A stretch of DNA of 64,000 nt from Nannochloris sp. 'desiccata' (lineage: Eukaryota; Chlorophyta; Trebouxiophyceae; Chlorellales; Chlorellaceae). The stretch lies in contig JAGTXX020000014.1 in assembly GCA_019044685.2 (NCBI GenBank), positions 620,001 through 684,000 on the forward strand. Direction: 5' to 3'. The position numbers were made by a program, and so were the translations under genes. The notes beneath the pieces are model-generated. The model saw only the letters and a program-made list of their open reading frames with translations, was not told the origin of the DNA and ran no database searches. Shown in pieces: positions 45,436-56,222 of this stretch. Position 1 is the stretch's first letter. Each line of letters opens with the position of its first letter.

Positions 45436-47214
45436 ATGCCCCACACACCCGCTCGCCACACCGACCTCCTCCGCCAATTCGGCCTCGCTCGCAACCCGTT
45501 CAACGATCGCACAGCCGAGAAAACAGGCCCTCTTGACGACGTCTCCCTCTTCGTCCCGTCAGATTTACGAGATTTCCAGCCCTCAAACACAACCTATGTG
45601 ATCTTCGGTCGCCGTGGTGCTGGTAAAACCACCATCCGGTTGATGATGCAAAGAGCCTATAATGAAGAGAACGCAGCTCTTCGTGCTTCTGGACGTTCTC
45701 GTGGTCACTTTATTGCCGATCTATCCAAACCAGGGCATCTTACAGCGCGTTTACGTGCATTTCAAGCTGCTATTGGTGCCACAGAAGACGATTGGAACGC
45801 AGCGTTCAGTGATAATTGGACCACTGCAGACCTTGTAGATAGCATTTCTAGCTTTGTAGCGACCTCTTTAGCTACAGAAATGAGTGATTTGTCATCTGTA
45901 GAAGGCCAAGATATGCTGAGAAGAGCTGCAGCACATCCTCGAGCAGCTCGCCAGCTTCTTCTTCTAATTCATCTTTATGCCGACTGCGATTCAGGAACAT
46001 TAGCGACCTTGCGTCAAGCTCTATTAAAACCGAGATTTGAGCGTAAAACTATCGTTTTAAGTGGCGCTTTGACTACGGGAGCTATGATTGGTACCAGTAT
46101 TGCTCTTTCTAGAAGTAGCCCTGAATTTAAAGAGGCTCTTAACGCCCCTTTTGAGCGACTTCTTGATGAAATTGACGAATCTGCACCGATCTTACTCGCC
46201 TATCCAAAAATAACACTCACTGCTTTAGCCGGCTGCTGTGGAGCAGCAGTGTGGGTTTCAGCTCGGTCTCACCGGCTCCGCTCTTTAGAACGAGCAGCGA
46301 GAGTACAAGCGCCCATCAGAGTAGTGAAACACCGCCCTGTCGGGGAAATAGCGGCTCTCCTCAATGGGACTTTTTCTTCTGGAGATTCCGCAGAGCTCAT
46401 CCGCTCCTTGTGCCTAGGTATTTCTGCTCATCAGAAACTAGACCATTTGTCCACGTTACTTAAGTTACTGGGGTATGAGTCTCTTGCTGTCTTCGGTGAC
46501 TGTTTTGATGAAGTCGTGTTGCTCGACCCGGTGGCCTACCCTGCTGCTTTGAAGGCATTTGCAAAAGAAGCTTGCAGGAACGATCTCCTCAACTTCGGTC
46601 GTATGCACCTCTTCTTCCCAGGTATCTCTATCTTTTTTGCAGATTAAATTGCGTTGAGAAATGTTAATTTTATAATAAAGTTCTGAAGAAGAAAAAATTG
46701 ACTACTTTTTTTTGATTTCTTTTCTCCAGATTCTCGCCTTGCGTTGGATTTGAACACTGATAAAACGCTTAAAGAAGCTCGATTTGATAGGCATCACGTG
46801 AGAGACTTGACGTGGTCCCGTCACCAACTGGAAGAGTTAGCAGAAAGACGATTTTTGGCTTCTCAGCTCGCTTCGCAACGTCTTGCTGCCGCTGCATTAG
46901 GAGATGGAGAATCCACGAACGACCCTACTAGTGCTGCTGCTGCTGCCCTGCATCTGCATCATCATGCGGCAGCTGAAGCTGTCGTTGCTGCTGCTCTTTC
47001 CGGCAATGGCGGCCGTCCTGCCGCCTTTAACGATTTATTTAAAGATGTCAAGGCGGAAGATTTCTCTAGCTACCTATCTAAATTATCTACGCCTCGAGAG
47101 CTTATGATTATGATGAGTGAGTTGTTTGCTAGAATGGAGAGTAATCCAGAGGGTGGGGTGAGTGCACAAGATTTGGAAATAGCGACACAGAGAGCGTTGG
47201 AACAAGCTGTTTAG
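45436..47214 (+). CDS. Membrane-inserted P-loop NTPase, KAP-like, unknown function
   Basis: Exons 45436-46621 and 46730-47214 give 556 aa; the junction reads LFFP-D-SRLALDLNTDK. The N-terminus has an FGLARNPFNDR segment like AAA/ORC-type ATPases, then Walker A GRRGAGKT at 58-65. Two hydrophobic segments (~205-225 and ~256-276) sit between Walker A and a Walker B-like AVFGDCFDEVVLLDP at ~351-365. That placement recalls KAP-family NTPases, in which membrane helices interrupt the P-loop domain. The C-terminus is Ala-rich with His repeats, then a helical end. I cannot name the family with certainty. There is no targeting signal. TGTAA at 47269. Confidence 0.7.
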
Positions 47215-47722
47215 AGCAGCGAGTAGTTTTGGAATCTTGATTTTTACTCATTAAGAGAGAGCTAATTATGTAATTCTTGTTGGTGGTAGTAAGTGGATTT
47301 TATGTTCTAGTGTAGATTTAGTGTATATAGAGGTGGTTTTCAAGGTTACTTAGTTTGATAGGTTAAAAAATTTGCATATTTTGTTCTTCTTGTCCCGTCT
47401 CTGAATTTCCCCCCCCCCCTCGGTTATTCCATTTTTTGGTTCTTTGTTTATTTCTGTAACGATAATTTGCTTTTGTTTTCCGCGCTACGAGTTTACATAG
47501 GGTACGAAAAAAATAGACACAGGAGACTCATTCATTCATGAGTGCAATGCAAAAAGAATAGTTTTAAGAGAAAAAGAATAAGGGAGACATAGGCCCGCCC
47601 TCCCTCTTGCGCTATGGGAAAAATAATTTTAAGAAAGAGCATACGCTACGATTTCTTAAACTATTTCCCCCTCCTACTACATGCCAGTAATCAACTATCT
47701 ATCTATCACTACGGGATAATAT
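47215..47722. other. Convergent intergenic region
   Basis: 508 nt between the NTPase (plus) and NDUFS7 (minus) stops. It contains a poly-C run near 47410 and candidate poly(A) signals TGTAA 47269 and TTACA 47493. Nothing else recognised. Confidence 0.5.
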
Positions 47723-48493
47723 TTACTTGTTATACCATACCATAGTCTTTTTAGTTCTAGCAATCTTACGCTGCAATTGCAACATGCCGTAGAGAAGAGC
47801 CTCTGCTGTCGGTGGGCAACCAGGCACCTGTAGAACAGAAGAAGGGTTAACATCGTCAGTTCTAACGAATTTATTTTCCTTGTGATTGTTTATATGAGCT
47901 CCAGAGAGCCACAAGAGGGTAAGATAGAGCAAAAAAAAAATAGAAACTCTTACGTATATGTCAACAGGAACAATTCGATCACAGCCACGGACAACAGAAT
48001 AACTGTAGTGATAATATCCACCTCCATTTGCACAACTCCCCATAGAAACAACCCACCGAGGTTCAGGCATCTGATCATAGACTTTACGGAGGGCAGGTGC
48101 CATCTTGTTGGTGAGGGTGCCAGCGACGATCATGACGTCAGACTGTCTAGGACTGGGACGGAAGATAATTCCAAATCGATCGAAATCGTATCTTGCCGCA
48201 CCGGTATGCATCATTTCTGTAGGAAATAGCAGGATTAGGAATATGTCAACAGTAAAATAAAACAGAAAAAGAGCGTTTCTGAACAAAATAATCAAAATTC
48301 TTTTGGGTTTGCCATTGAACGACTTCGCCACCAGGGAGCGGAGATATTGCTCACCTACTGCACAACATGCAAGGCCGAATGTCATTGGCCAGATGCTACC
48401 CTTGCGTGCCCAGCCAACAAGGTCATCTACTTTAGAAATCACAAATTCTGCTGTTGAGGGCTTCGCTAGCGCCGCAGCTGCCTTGGTTGCCAT
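47723..48493 (-). CDS. NDUFS7: Mitochondrial complex I subunit NDUFS7 (PSST/NuoB)
   Basis: Exons 48493-48355, 48216-47954 and 47827-47723 (minus) give 168 aa. Splicing restores [17 protein letters not shown] and [19 protein letters not shown], both hallmark blocks. Ligands of cluster N2 are visible: the CC pair in ACCAVE, the Cys in GSCANGGG and that in PGCPPT. It carries the last Fe-S cluster before ubiquinone. The N-terminus ([12 protein letters not shown]) is very short for a mitochondrial presequence; plant and animal forms have ~40-60 more residues. A further 5' exon may be missed, since CTAG|AAACATGG before the start resembles an acceptor. Confidence 0.95.
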   Translation of the reverse strand: MATKAAAALAKPSTAEFVISKVDDLVGWARKGSIWPMTFGLACCAVGEQYLRSLVAKSFNGKPKRILIILFRNALFLFYFTVDIFLILLFPTEMMHTGAARYDFDRFGIIFRPSPRQSDVMIVAGTLTNKMAPALRKVYDQMPEPRWVVSMGSCANGGGYYHYSYSVVRGCDRIVPVDIYVRVSIFFLLYLTLLWLSGAHINNHKENKFVRTDDVNPSSVLQVPGCPPTAEALLYGMLQLQRKIARTKKTMVWYNK

Positions 48494-49027
48494 GTTTCTA
48501 GTATTTCCAAGCGTAACAATGAACTAATAAAATGCGTTCAAAAGTGTTAATGTCAAACCCAACAACTTCAGGCTAGGATGATAAAAATTAAAAAGATAAA
48601 AAAACTGGCCAAATCGAGTGGTCTACGCCCTCTTCAACCTGTAGAATGAATTTATAATTATGATATTATAATCTATTAGAAGGTTCATCTAGGGCTCTTT
48701 ATTTCACATCCACTCCGAAGCACTGGACTGCTGTGCTTTGATTTTTTGGCCAGACGACCAAAAAAGCCTCTTAAAACAGCATCTACCCTGGCACATTGCA
48801 TCATTTGACCTCACAATTGCATTCATATATCTTCAAGATCAAAGTTCGAAAAGCCTGGGGGATAGTTCGCCACTCTGTTGTTGGAGAATCTCCCACTGAT
48901 CTCAAAACCTACTCACCTTTGCCACAGCCCTTTGGGTACTCATTATTAATTCGTCACCGTAGCTTCTCATCATCACGGATTCGTCACTTATAGCTGCCTG
49001 ATTATTGAATAATCCTTTCAATTAAAA
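48494..49027. promoter_or_regulatory. Divergent intergenic region between NDUFS7 and the BSD2-like gene
   Basis: 534 nt between head-to-head starts. Two TGGCCA palindromes occur at 48606 and 48747. An additional 5' exon of NDUFS7 could lie here but was not identified. Confidence 0.35.
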
Positions 49028-49749
49028 ATGAGAACTCTGCAACATGCCTGCACCGCTCGAATTTCAGCTAGCACTGCAGGCAACAACAAAATTCACAGTA
49101 AACGTCTACATACCCTTCTTCAGGTACACCATAATACCTAATATTCACCATCGGGTATCATAACTAACACTTAAACTTAAGAATTTCCCTTTTATTCCCA
49201 CATCATTTCTATGTACACCGCTCTGACCCTATATCTCCCCGTCTCTCTCCACTTCATCGCCTTTCCCCTCCGCTGTAGCGCTTGAAGACCACTTCAACCA
49301 CTTCACCAACAGACACTCTCCGTACCTTCGCATATCAAAGCGACGCAACACCTACCACATCCTCTATCGACAGACCTGATGCATCTTTCCTCTCCCAGGA
49401 TGAGCTCAACACGCTCTCTGCCACTCAACTAGCCTTCCTCGTTCGTAAACGCAAACATGCCCTAGGTCTTGGCCCCTTATTCTCTGCAGACTCTCAGTGT
49501 TCATGCTGTGCAGGGACAGGGATGGTTACTTGCCATCAATGCAACGGCACTGGTCTTAACGGAGAAACAAAGCAAGAAGAAATGTTTGACTCAACCACAG
49601 AAATCAGAATTACTAATGGACACGTGAATGTCTCTTATTATTTTGTTCCCAATGGTCCTTGCTGGTTGTGTACTTCAAGTAAAGTAATTGCGTGTTCTGA
49701 GTGTGCTGGAAGTGGGATTAAAGGGTTAGCAGGCTTTCAAGGGGATTAA
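49028..49749 (+). CDS. DnaJ-type zinc-finger protein, BSD2-like, organellar
   Basis: Exons 49028-49123 and 49279-49749 give 188 aa. The first ~55 residues are basic and hydroxylated, as in a transit peptide. There is no J domain. The second half has four Cys pairs: CSCCAGTG, CHQCNGTG, CWLC (no Gly pair) and CSECAGSG, which form the two-zinc DnaJ-type fold. This resembles BSD2, the plastid chaperone for Rubisco large subunit, and related small DnaJ-zinc-finger proteins. The insertion between pairs two and three is longer than in BSD2 (about 40 residues), and the third pair has lost its glycines, so another thiol-disulfide or assembly role is possible. Confidence 0.72.
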
Positions 49750-49951
49750 AGATAAAAAAAAATTCAAAAAGAAGAAGTCTCTCCCCTTGACACTCTCGAT
49801 GTTCTATATTATTTTTAGATTTGCTTTGTCTTATTTGTCCGCTAACAAACCACTACTGAACCTTCCATGTATACATAGATTACTTTTTCAAGTCCAGCTG
49901 AAAAAATAAACCAAGAATTAACCGACAACAAAGAATTAACTTTTCCCCCCT

Positions 49952-50824
49952 TTATTTACCCATAATTTTCTCTTCTAGACTCCCATCCAACAACGCCTTT
50001 AAAACTTCTTTATCCACTATTGTCCCGTACCGTAAAGAAAGAATGTATTGCCTATCTCCAGAAGCAGTTACCGGTAAAAATGGTTCTGATGCCACCGCCG
50101 CTGCTACGGGAGGTACCAACCCCCTTAAAGGCGGTACCAGATCAAATAAGTCTATGTTTACATCTTCTCTATTACCCCAAAAATCTAATACACTGAAGCG
50201 TACTTTAAGAGGAACTGCTGCAGTAGGTCCTTCGGCCGTGCTTGTCGTGGCCTTCTCCGTGGCAGTAGCAGGGCTCGTACTACTTTTCTTTTGAGTCTTA
50301 GTTAGCAAGGCTACTTCTCCTATATATCTTCTAGAATAGTACCACAACGCTGTAGAAACTATCCCACTTCCTACCAGTAACGCGCCTGCAACCACTGCTT
50401 GCGTTGTTGATACTTCACCGCCACGTAGGACAGTGGCCATTGGAATTGCAAGCGCTGCAACACCGGAGAGCTGGGCTATTTTAAATCGAACGAGGATTCT
50501 AAAGAGCTGGATACCACGGCCACGGTATAATACTTGCTTCTGCCATTCGTTTGTTGCATTGATTTTCGATGCCAGAAGTGAGGAAGAGGTTGTTGCTGTT
50601 GTTGTTGTTGTGGTGGTGGAGTTTGAGAAGGAGTGGTGGTGGTGGAGCCAGGCATCAGCGGGTGGGCTTGTAGGAGGCGTAAAGGCTCGTAGAGAGATTG
50701 GGCGCTGGGAGGCTGCCAGATCGCTTGTAGATATAGTTTGTAGATTTGATAGCGTGCAGGAGCTGTCAGTAGCAAAGACTGTCGCAAGTCTGCGACTGAG
50801 ATTTTGAATTGATTGTGATCTCAT
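49952..50824 (-). CDS. TMEM186-like mitochondrial membrane protein
   Basis: A single-exon minus-strand gene of 290 aa. The N-terminus (MRSQSIQNLSRRLATVF) is a likely mitochondrial presequence, followed by a Ser/Thr-rich linker with a polyThr run (~70-76). YRGRGIQLFRILVRFKIAQLSG leads into a transmembrane segment, then a second one (VAGALLVGSGIVSTALWYYSRRYIGEV), and a C-terminal part with VRFSVLDFWGNREDV. Hairpin plus a strand motif with FWG(N/R)R(E/Q)D is how I recall TMEM186, a human complex I assembly (MCIA) factor. This assignment rests on recollection and is moderate. The nearby NDUFS7 gene may be chance. Confidence 0.55.
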   Translation of the reverse strand: MRSQSIQNLSRRLATVFATDSSCTLSNLQTISTSDLAASQRPISLRAFTPPTSPPADAWLHHHHSFSNSTTTTTTTATTSSSLLASKINATNEWQKQVLYRGRGIQLFRILVRFKIAQLSGVAALAIPMATVLRGGEVSTTQAVVAGALLVGSGIVSTALWYYSRRYIGEVALLTKTQKKSSTSPATATEKATTSTAEGPTAAVPLKVRFSVLDFWGNREDVNIDLFDLVPPLRGLVPPVAAAVASEPFLPVTASGDRQYILSLRYGTIVDKEVLKALLDGSLEEKIMGK

Positions 50825-51307
50825 CAGAGTCGATGTTAGATAGTGATCGCGAGTAAAATAAGGAAGTCGAAGGCTGCGAGAATTGACAATGTGATTTTGA
50901 TTTTGATGTTAAACTAAATAATTATTATTTTATGCTTAATGTCCCCTCTGCACTGCCCAAACAAAATGAGAGCAGTAGCACTATGAGTTGTCGTCGGCCC
51001 CACTGGCAGTTGCCGCCAAGCCACAGCACCATTATTCCTCCAAGTTGACGAATCAGCTTTCTTTTTGCACTCTAAGTAAATAAAGTCTTCAATAATTTGT
51101 AGAAGGAACCTATATGGCATGAGGCTGCCTAGCAGGGTTTCCTTTTTAGAAACATTAAAATTGATCTCAGTGAAAATAGATCTCGGCGTGTGTTGTGTGC
51201 CTTTTGAAGTGATCCTTTTGGATGCATAGCAATTTACATGAGGAAAACCCTACTAACCTTAATAAAGCATGGTAGAATTAGTATATTAGAAATGCAATAA
51301 AATCAAT
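50825..51307. other. Intergenic region between TMEM186-like and HslU
   Basis: 483 nt between two minus-strand genes: promoter of TMEM186-like at the left and 3' flank of HslU at the right, with TTACA at 51234. Nothing else recognised. Confidence 0.45.
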
Positions 51308-52958
51308 CTAGAGTACGTACTTCGACAAATCTTGCTTTTTCAACAGGTCACCAATCTTCTCTACAACATCTTCCTTGTCGATCACCACGGTGACTTTGCC
51401 ACCACCAGTACCCACCTCTCCATTCACATCCCTAGTCTTATCAGGGGCTTCAAATGAGATATCTTCTACAATACGTTCAATAATAGTATGTAAACGACGG
51501 GCGCCGATGTTATCCACCGACGTGTTGACCTCTTCAGCCACTTTAGAGATCTCTTTAATAGCAGCATCAGTAAAATGCAGCTCTACATTTTCAGTAGCTA
51601 ACAACGCTTGTTGTTGAGTTATCATATTCGCTTCCGGTTCAGTTAAAATCTTGTAAAAATCCTCCTGGGTAAGCCCTTTTAACTCTACTCTGACCGGTAA
51701 CCTCCCTTGCAATTCCGCAAGCATGTCGCTGGGCTTAGCAGAATGGAATGCTCCAGAGCAAATAAACAGAATATGATCAGTATTTATATTACCATGCTTT
51801 GTACTCACGACAGAGCCTTCAATTATAGGTAATAAATCGCGTTGGACACCTTCAGAACTGGCATCAGCTCCGTAACGATATTCTGAAGACGTCACGATTT
51901 TGTCGATTTCATCAATAAAAACAATACCATCAGCTTCCGTAGCAGCTACCGCTTCGCGTGTCACCACTTCCGAGTTAATAAACCGTTCCGCTTCTTGTTC
52001 TTCTACTAGCGGTCTTGCTTCAGAGATTTTTAATTTGCGTTTCCCTTCACCGCCGGCACCGCCTTTGCCGCCACGGAAAAGTCGATCGACCCTAATCACC
52101 ATTTCTTGTATATTTGTCTCTCCTCCTGCCCCACCTAATGGCATCATTCTTTGTGGAGATGAAGGGACTTCAACCTCTACTTCACGGTCTTCTAATTCGC
52201 CATCACGGTACAGCTGACGGAAGGCAGCCCGGGTCTCTGTGGTGGCGTGCTCACCGACGAGGGCAGCAACTAAACGTTCTTCAACTGCTTTGTTGATAGC
52301 GACCTGTTGTTCCCTGCGCATGCGGTGTTTGACCATAATAATAGCGTTATCGACTAAATCACGGATGATTTGATCGACATCTCTCCCGTGAAAGCCGACT
52401 TCTGTAAACTTGGTGGCCTCTACTTTTACAAACGGAGCGTCGGCAAGTTTAGCCAACCTTCTTGCGATTTCAGTTTTACCGCAGCCTGTAGGGCCAATCA
52501 TGAGGATATTTTTGGGTACGATCTCTTCTCGCAATGGGGAAGGGACGCGGTGACGGCGCCAGCGGTTGCGAAGAGCGTTTGCGACGGCTTTTTTGGCGCC
52601 TGCTTGGCCGACGATGTATCGATCGAGAAGTTCAACGACTTGACGAGGCGTGAGGTCTGAGTGGGTAGGTGTAGTATCTTCTATTTGGAAGGTAGTAGTG
52701 ACCTTAGGGACTGCTTTTGCTGCAGCAGGGGCTGCTTGCCACATCCCAGAGCTGGCGTGAAATGCTCTTGCTTGCGGGATGGTAGCATCCTCTAAAAGTA
52801 ATGCCTGTGAAAAATACAAAACGCGTGATCAGAAGGGTTAATAGTACCGAGCAGGTTCAAAAATGTAATTGAAGGTGATGACAGGAGCAAGGTTTATTTT
52901 CTTGTCAAAGGCTCACCAGTGATCTAGAGAGCACACGCAAGTTGGAGAACCTCGCCAT
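51308..52958 (-). CDS. HSLU: Mitochondrial HslU (ClpY) ATPase of the HslUV protease
   Basis: Exons 52958-52917 and 52804-51308 (minus) encode 512 aa. The 42-nt first exon (MARFSNLRVLSRSL) plus the following basic/hydroxylated stretch forms a mitochondrial presequence. Then TPRQVVELLDRYIVGQAGAKKAVA and Walker A GPTGCGKT at ~118-125, the HslU-specific I domain (~180-260, including the RMMPLGGAGG linker), Walker B GIVFIDEIDKI, and sensor regions. The C-terminus DLSKYVL matches the bacterial tail that docks into HslV and activates it. HslUV is found in mitochondria of several protist and algal groups and is absent from animals. The partner HslV is not in this window. Confidence 0.94.
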
Positions 52959-53342
52959 AGCTATCGCCAAATGCTCTGATAACCTGGATACAAGCGTCGA
53001 GAGAGATAGTAGACCGCAAAACGGTATTGCGACTTGCAAAGTATGGTAAATTTAATAAGATGGAATTTCACCAACAAAATGAACTTGGTCTACTTTCTCT
53101 ACAGGCCAATCTAGGGTATGGAAAATAATTAATATACTGCATTGTGCATTGTCGATGTGGTGTTAGGTGTGATTTTGTAAGGATGCCTTGAGCTTGCTGT
53201 TGCTGAGGCCCTGGTGAAGGCGCTGGAGCTATAGAATGAAAATTGAAGAGGGTTTACACTAGTGCAAATTGCCATGTTCCAAGCGGTTTTACCCCTGTGG
53301 AGCTTTCGAAAACATTTCAGAGGAAGACTTTGGACACGCCAC
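52959..53342. other. Intergenic region between HslU and the bestrophin gene
   Basis: 384 nt between two minus-strand genes: HslU promoter at the left, bestrophin 3' flank at the right with TTACA at 53254. Nothing else recognised. Confidence 0.45.
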
Positions 53343-54688
53343 TCATCCATGAGGGCCATTCTCTTCTGTACCGTTTGCCGCTTCTTTCTCCAAACGAGTT
53401 GTTTCCTGTGCACTTGCCTCACGCAGCGACCTTAAATTTTCTAAAGTACGACGCATTTGAGCAGCAGAGCTTTTGGTAATTTCATGTAATGGCAGTTGGT
53501 AGAAAGGGTCTTCAAGTTGGTTGGAAATTTCATCGCACGCCAGTAACAGCAACGCCAAAAATAAGAAGGCTATTATCATCACCACGTACTGACAAACTAT
53601 ATCTATAACAGTATAGTCTGGTCCGACTTCCACGCCCCTAAACAACCCAAGGGGCAGGAATAATAGCCAAATAAACACAAAGCCCGTGCAGATGATACTA
53701 ATACTATAAGGGATAGCCTGAAATTTTATACGAACGCAAGAACCTCCTCCTTTTGCGGCTGCATTTAAGAGTTCTGCTATCACAATAACCTTATCTGTGC
53801 TGAGATTTGCCTTTGATAGGAGGTTGGCTGCTTGAAGCGCAGCTAGCTCTCTTGGTTTCTCTGTTGCATTAACGACGGCGAGTTCTTCAGGACTTAAGAA
53901 TGCAGCTACATCTGGATGTATTTTGGGAAGCGCCAACATCAATTTCATGACTGCGTAATGATAGACACTCATCCAGCTAATGAACTTTCGCTGCAAGAAA
54001 GGAAAATAATAATGCGAAATAAGAAAGGGTCGGTAGAAGGTAAAATTTCAACGCCAACAGAAGAGACGAGAGATGGTGGTGAATGGATTGCATATAATTA
54101 GTTTGAAAATAAATATCAAACTCTGCTACCTACCACTAGTGCGCCATCATCACACCAAACGGCCATCCAGTGCGTTGCCTGCACATTAAAGGCACCGATG
54201 CTGCCAAAACCCTGCCTTGCTAACCAAAACCTTTCGTACGTCCTATTAAGCCTCATGGCAAGCAATAGCGAGACTGCAAATGATCCAAGTGAAAATAGGG
54301 TCTTTAAATTACCAGCAGCATCAAAATTTGGCAAGTCTGGGTACTGGGTTGCTTGGAGTGCATAGTATACAGCAGAGCCCAGCGTAACGAATGTGATCAA
54401 GGCCAAAGGAAGACGGAGATTTCTTAATAGATGGCCAGGAGGCCCAAAGTAGCAGAATAGAGCTTGAATAAAGCGCTGTGGTGAATGGAGCTTCTCCCAG
54501 TGCTCTTTCCGTGTTTTAAAACCCGCCACATCAGGGCGTTGATCGTAAAAGAAATTTACAGACGCTCTAGAAAACCAATTCTTATCCCTCCGCTTTTCTA
54601 TTCTAGTATGAGTGTGGCCCAAGTACTTTCCTGCGAGCTCCCGTCTGCTAGGCTGCACAATGACATTAATTGTCTCTTCGCCGCCCAT
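53343..54688 (-). CDS. Bestrophin-family anion channel
   Basis: Exons 54688-54134 and 53990-53343 (minus) give 400 aa; the phase-0 junction reads DDGALV-RKFISWMSVYHY. Hydrophobic segments appear at ~95-115, ~135-150 and two in the second half (SIICTGFVFIWLLFLPLGLF and VVMIIAFLFLALLLL). The block RLNRTYERFWLARQGFGSI and the acidic DEISNQLEDPF after the last span are family marks; the latter resembles the Ca-clasp region of bestrophins. Plant and algal members (VCCN1, BST) work in thylakoids as Cl- or HCO3- channels. No strong transit peptide is seen here, so plasma-membrane or other location is open. The C-terminus is Glu/Lys-rich. Confidence 0.85.
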
Positions 54689-55111
54689 CGTTTAATTTTA
54701 GGCCGTCGACCACAAAAGGTTTTAAAGATCAGAAACCCTCCAAATTTAGGGACGGAAAACAAGCCTAATTAACCCAAATTAGGGATTATAGCCAGAGGAG
54801 GTCCGCAGTACAGAGATAGAAACGCCAATAGAGAGAGTATCAAAATAAAGATGAGTGCATTCTTTGAATTAGGGATCTGATACGTTGCCAATAGCTACCT
54901 CTGCATGCCTTCTACTGATTGTGGGTATTGCAATAGACGCCTTTTAAAGTCCGTTAGATTATAATTGAATGCGAGGCGCACAATTTGGCTTCGTAAAGGC
55001 ACTTAAAATTTTCGAAATTTTTGGAATAAAAGCAGCCAGCTTGGCCGCCACATTTCTCATTTAATTAACTTTGATCTAGTAGCACATATTTGAACTACAC
55101 TAATATAAAGA
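54689..55111. promoter_or_regulatory. Divergent intergenic region between bestrophin and RsfS
   Basis: 423 nt between head-to-head starts. No motif recognised with confidence. Confidence 0.4.
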
Positions 55112-55980
55112 ATGCAGGCGTTAGGAGCACGCCAGCAACTATTTTCAGCGGCATGCAAAGATCTCCGCCAGCCAATTCCTACTAAATTACATACGCTCAA
55201 GGTACATTTTTCATTCTATAACCTTTCTAACACTTATTTTCTTCATAATTAACCAAGCGAACATATCCATGCAGGCTCCTGGGACGTTTTCTCCCATGCT
55301 GGCTTCGTCTGCATCTCACGCTCGCTGTCCCGTCTCAACTTTTGCCAGCAGTGCTGCTAGCCCCGCAGGCGAGGAATTTGATTTCGATTACGAAGCTGAA
55401 GATCCTCAAGGAAAGCCTCTTACAGCGGACCCTTCTACCTCCTATGCACTCCCTGACGACGATGCAGAATCTCGAGCATTGGCAGTCGCCATTGGGAAAG
55501 TATGTTGGGAGACAAAAGGAGAAGACTTGATGGTCCTTCACGTTGCTCCTTTAGTATACTGGACACGTTATATGGTCATTGCCACCGTTTTTTCTAGGCC
55601 TCAGTTGAATGCGATGCTTGCTAAAATAGAAAAAGAAGCAGAAGAAACTTTTGATCGTCGCCCGGCGTCACCTGCTGCCGGTACTTCTGCTTGGGAGTTA
55701 CTGGACTATGGAGATGTTGTAGTGCATGTGCTTACAGCCGATCAAAGAGAATATTATGATTTGGTAAGAAAGAAATCTATAGAAGACAATTTGATTTTGA
55801 CACCATACTGTTTCCTCGTCAGAAATTCTCGGTAAAAAATCAATATATTTAAATTGGTTCTTTTGTGATGTCTTAACTTTGCAGGAGAGCTTCTATGGTG
55901 CAGCAGAGGAGGTGGATCTTCCATTTGTTGTAGAAGGACAGAATCAAGCTCCTGCCTGGGAAACCAAGCTTGAAAGCTAG
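55112..55980 (+). CDS. Ribosome silencing factor RsfS/Iojap, organellar
   Basis: Exons 55112-55201, 55275-55763 and 55885-55980 encode 224 aa, all phase 0. The first intron (73 nt) is the shortest in the window. The first ~70 residues form a basic, Ala/Ser-rich transit sequence. The RsfS domain covers ~100-205: LMVLHVAPLVYWTRYMVIATVFSRPQLNAM, then SAWELLDYGDVVVHVLTADQREYYDLESFYG, the strand-helix end typical of Iojap. RsfS binds uL14 of bacterial-type ribosomes and blocks subunit joining. This copy would act on plastid or mitochondrial ribosomes; which one is not clear from sequence. TGTAA at 56157. Confidence 0.9.
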
Positions 55981-56222
55981 GATATTGGTAAAATTTCTTC
56001 AAAAGTATATCGTATCGAAATTCTTGTGGTGGCTCGCCAAAACAAAAATATCATTTTTTCCCTTCCACTTGTTACACACTGCCCTGTTGTTCATTTATGA
56101 AGTCGACAACAGAAACAACCCGAAAAGATTCCTTATAAAAAATACAACATCACACATGTAACTATATAGATACTGATACTATCACTTGGAGAAATAAAAA
56201 ACTTGTAAGAGACCTTTTATAC

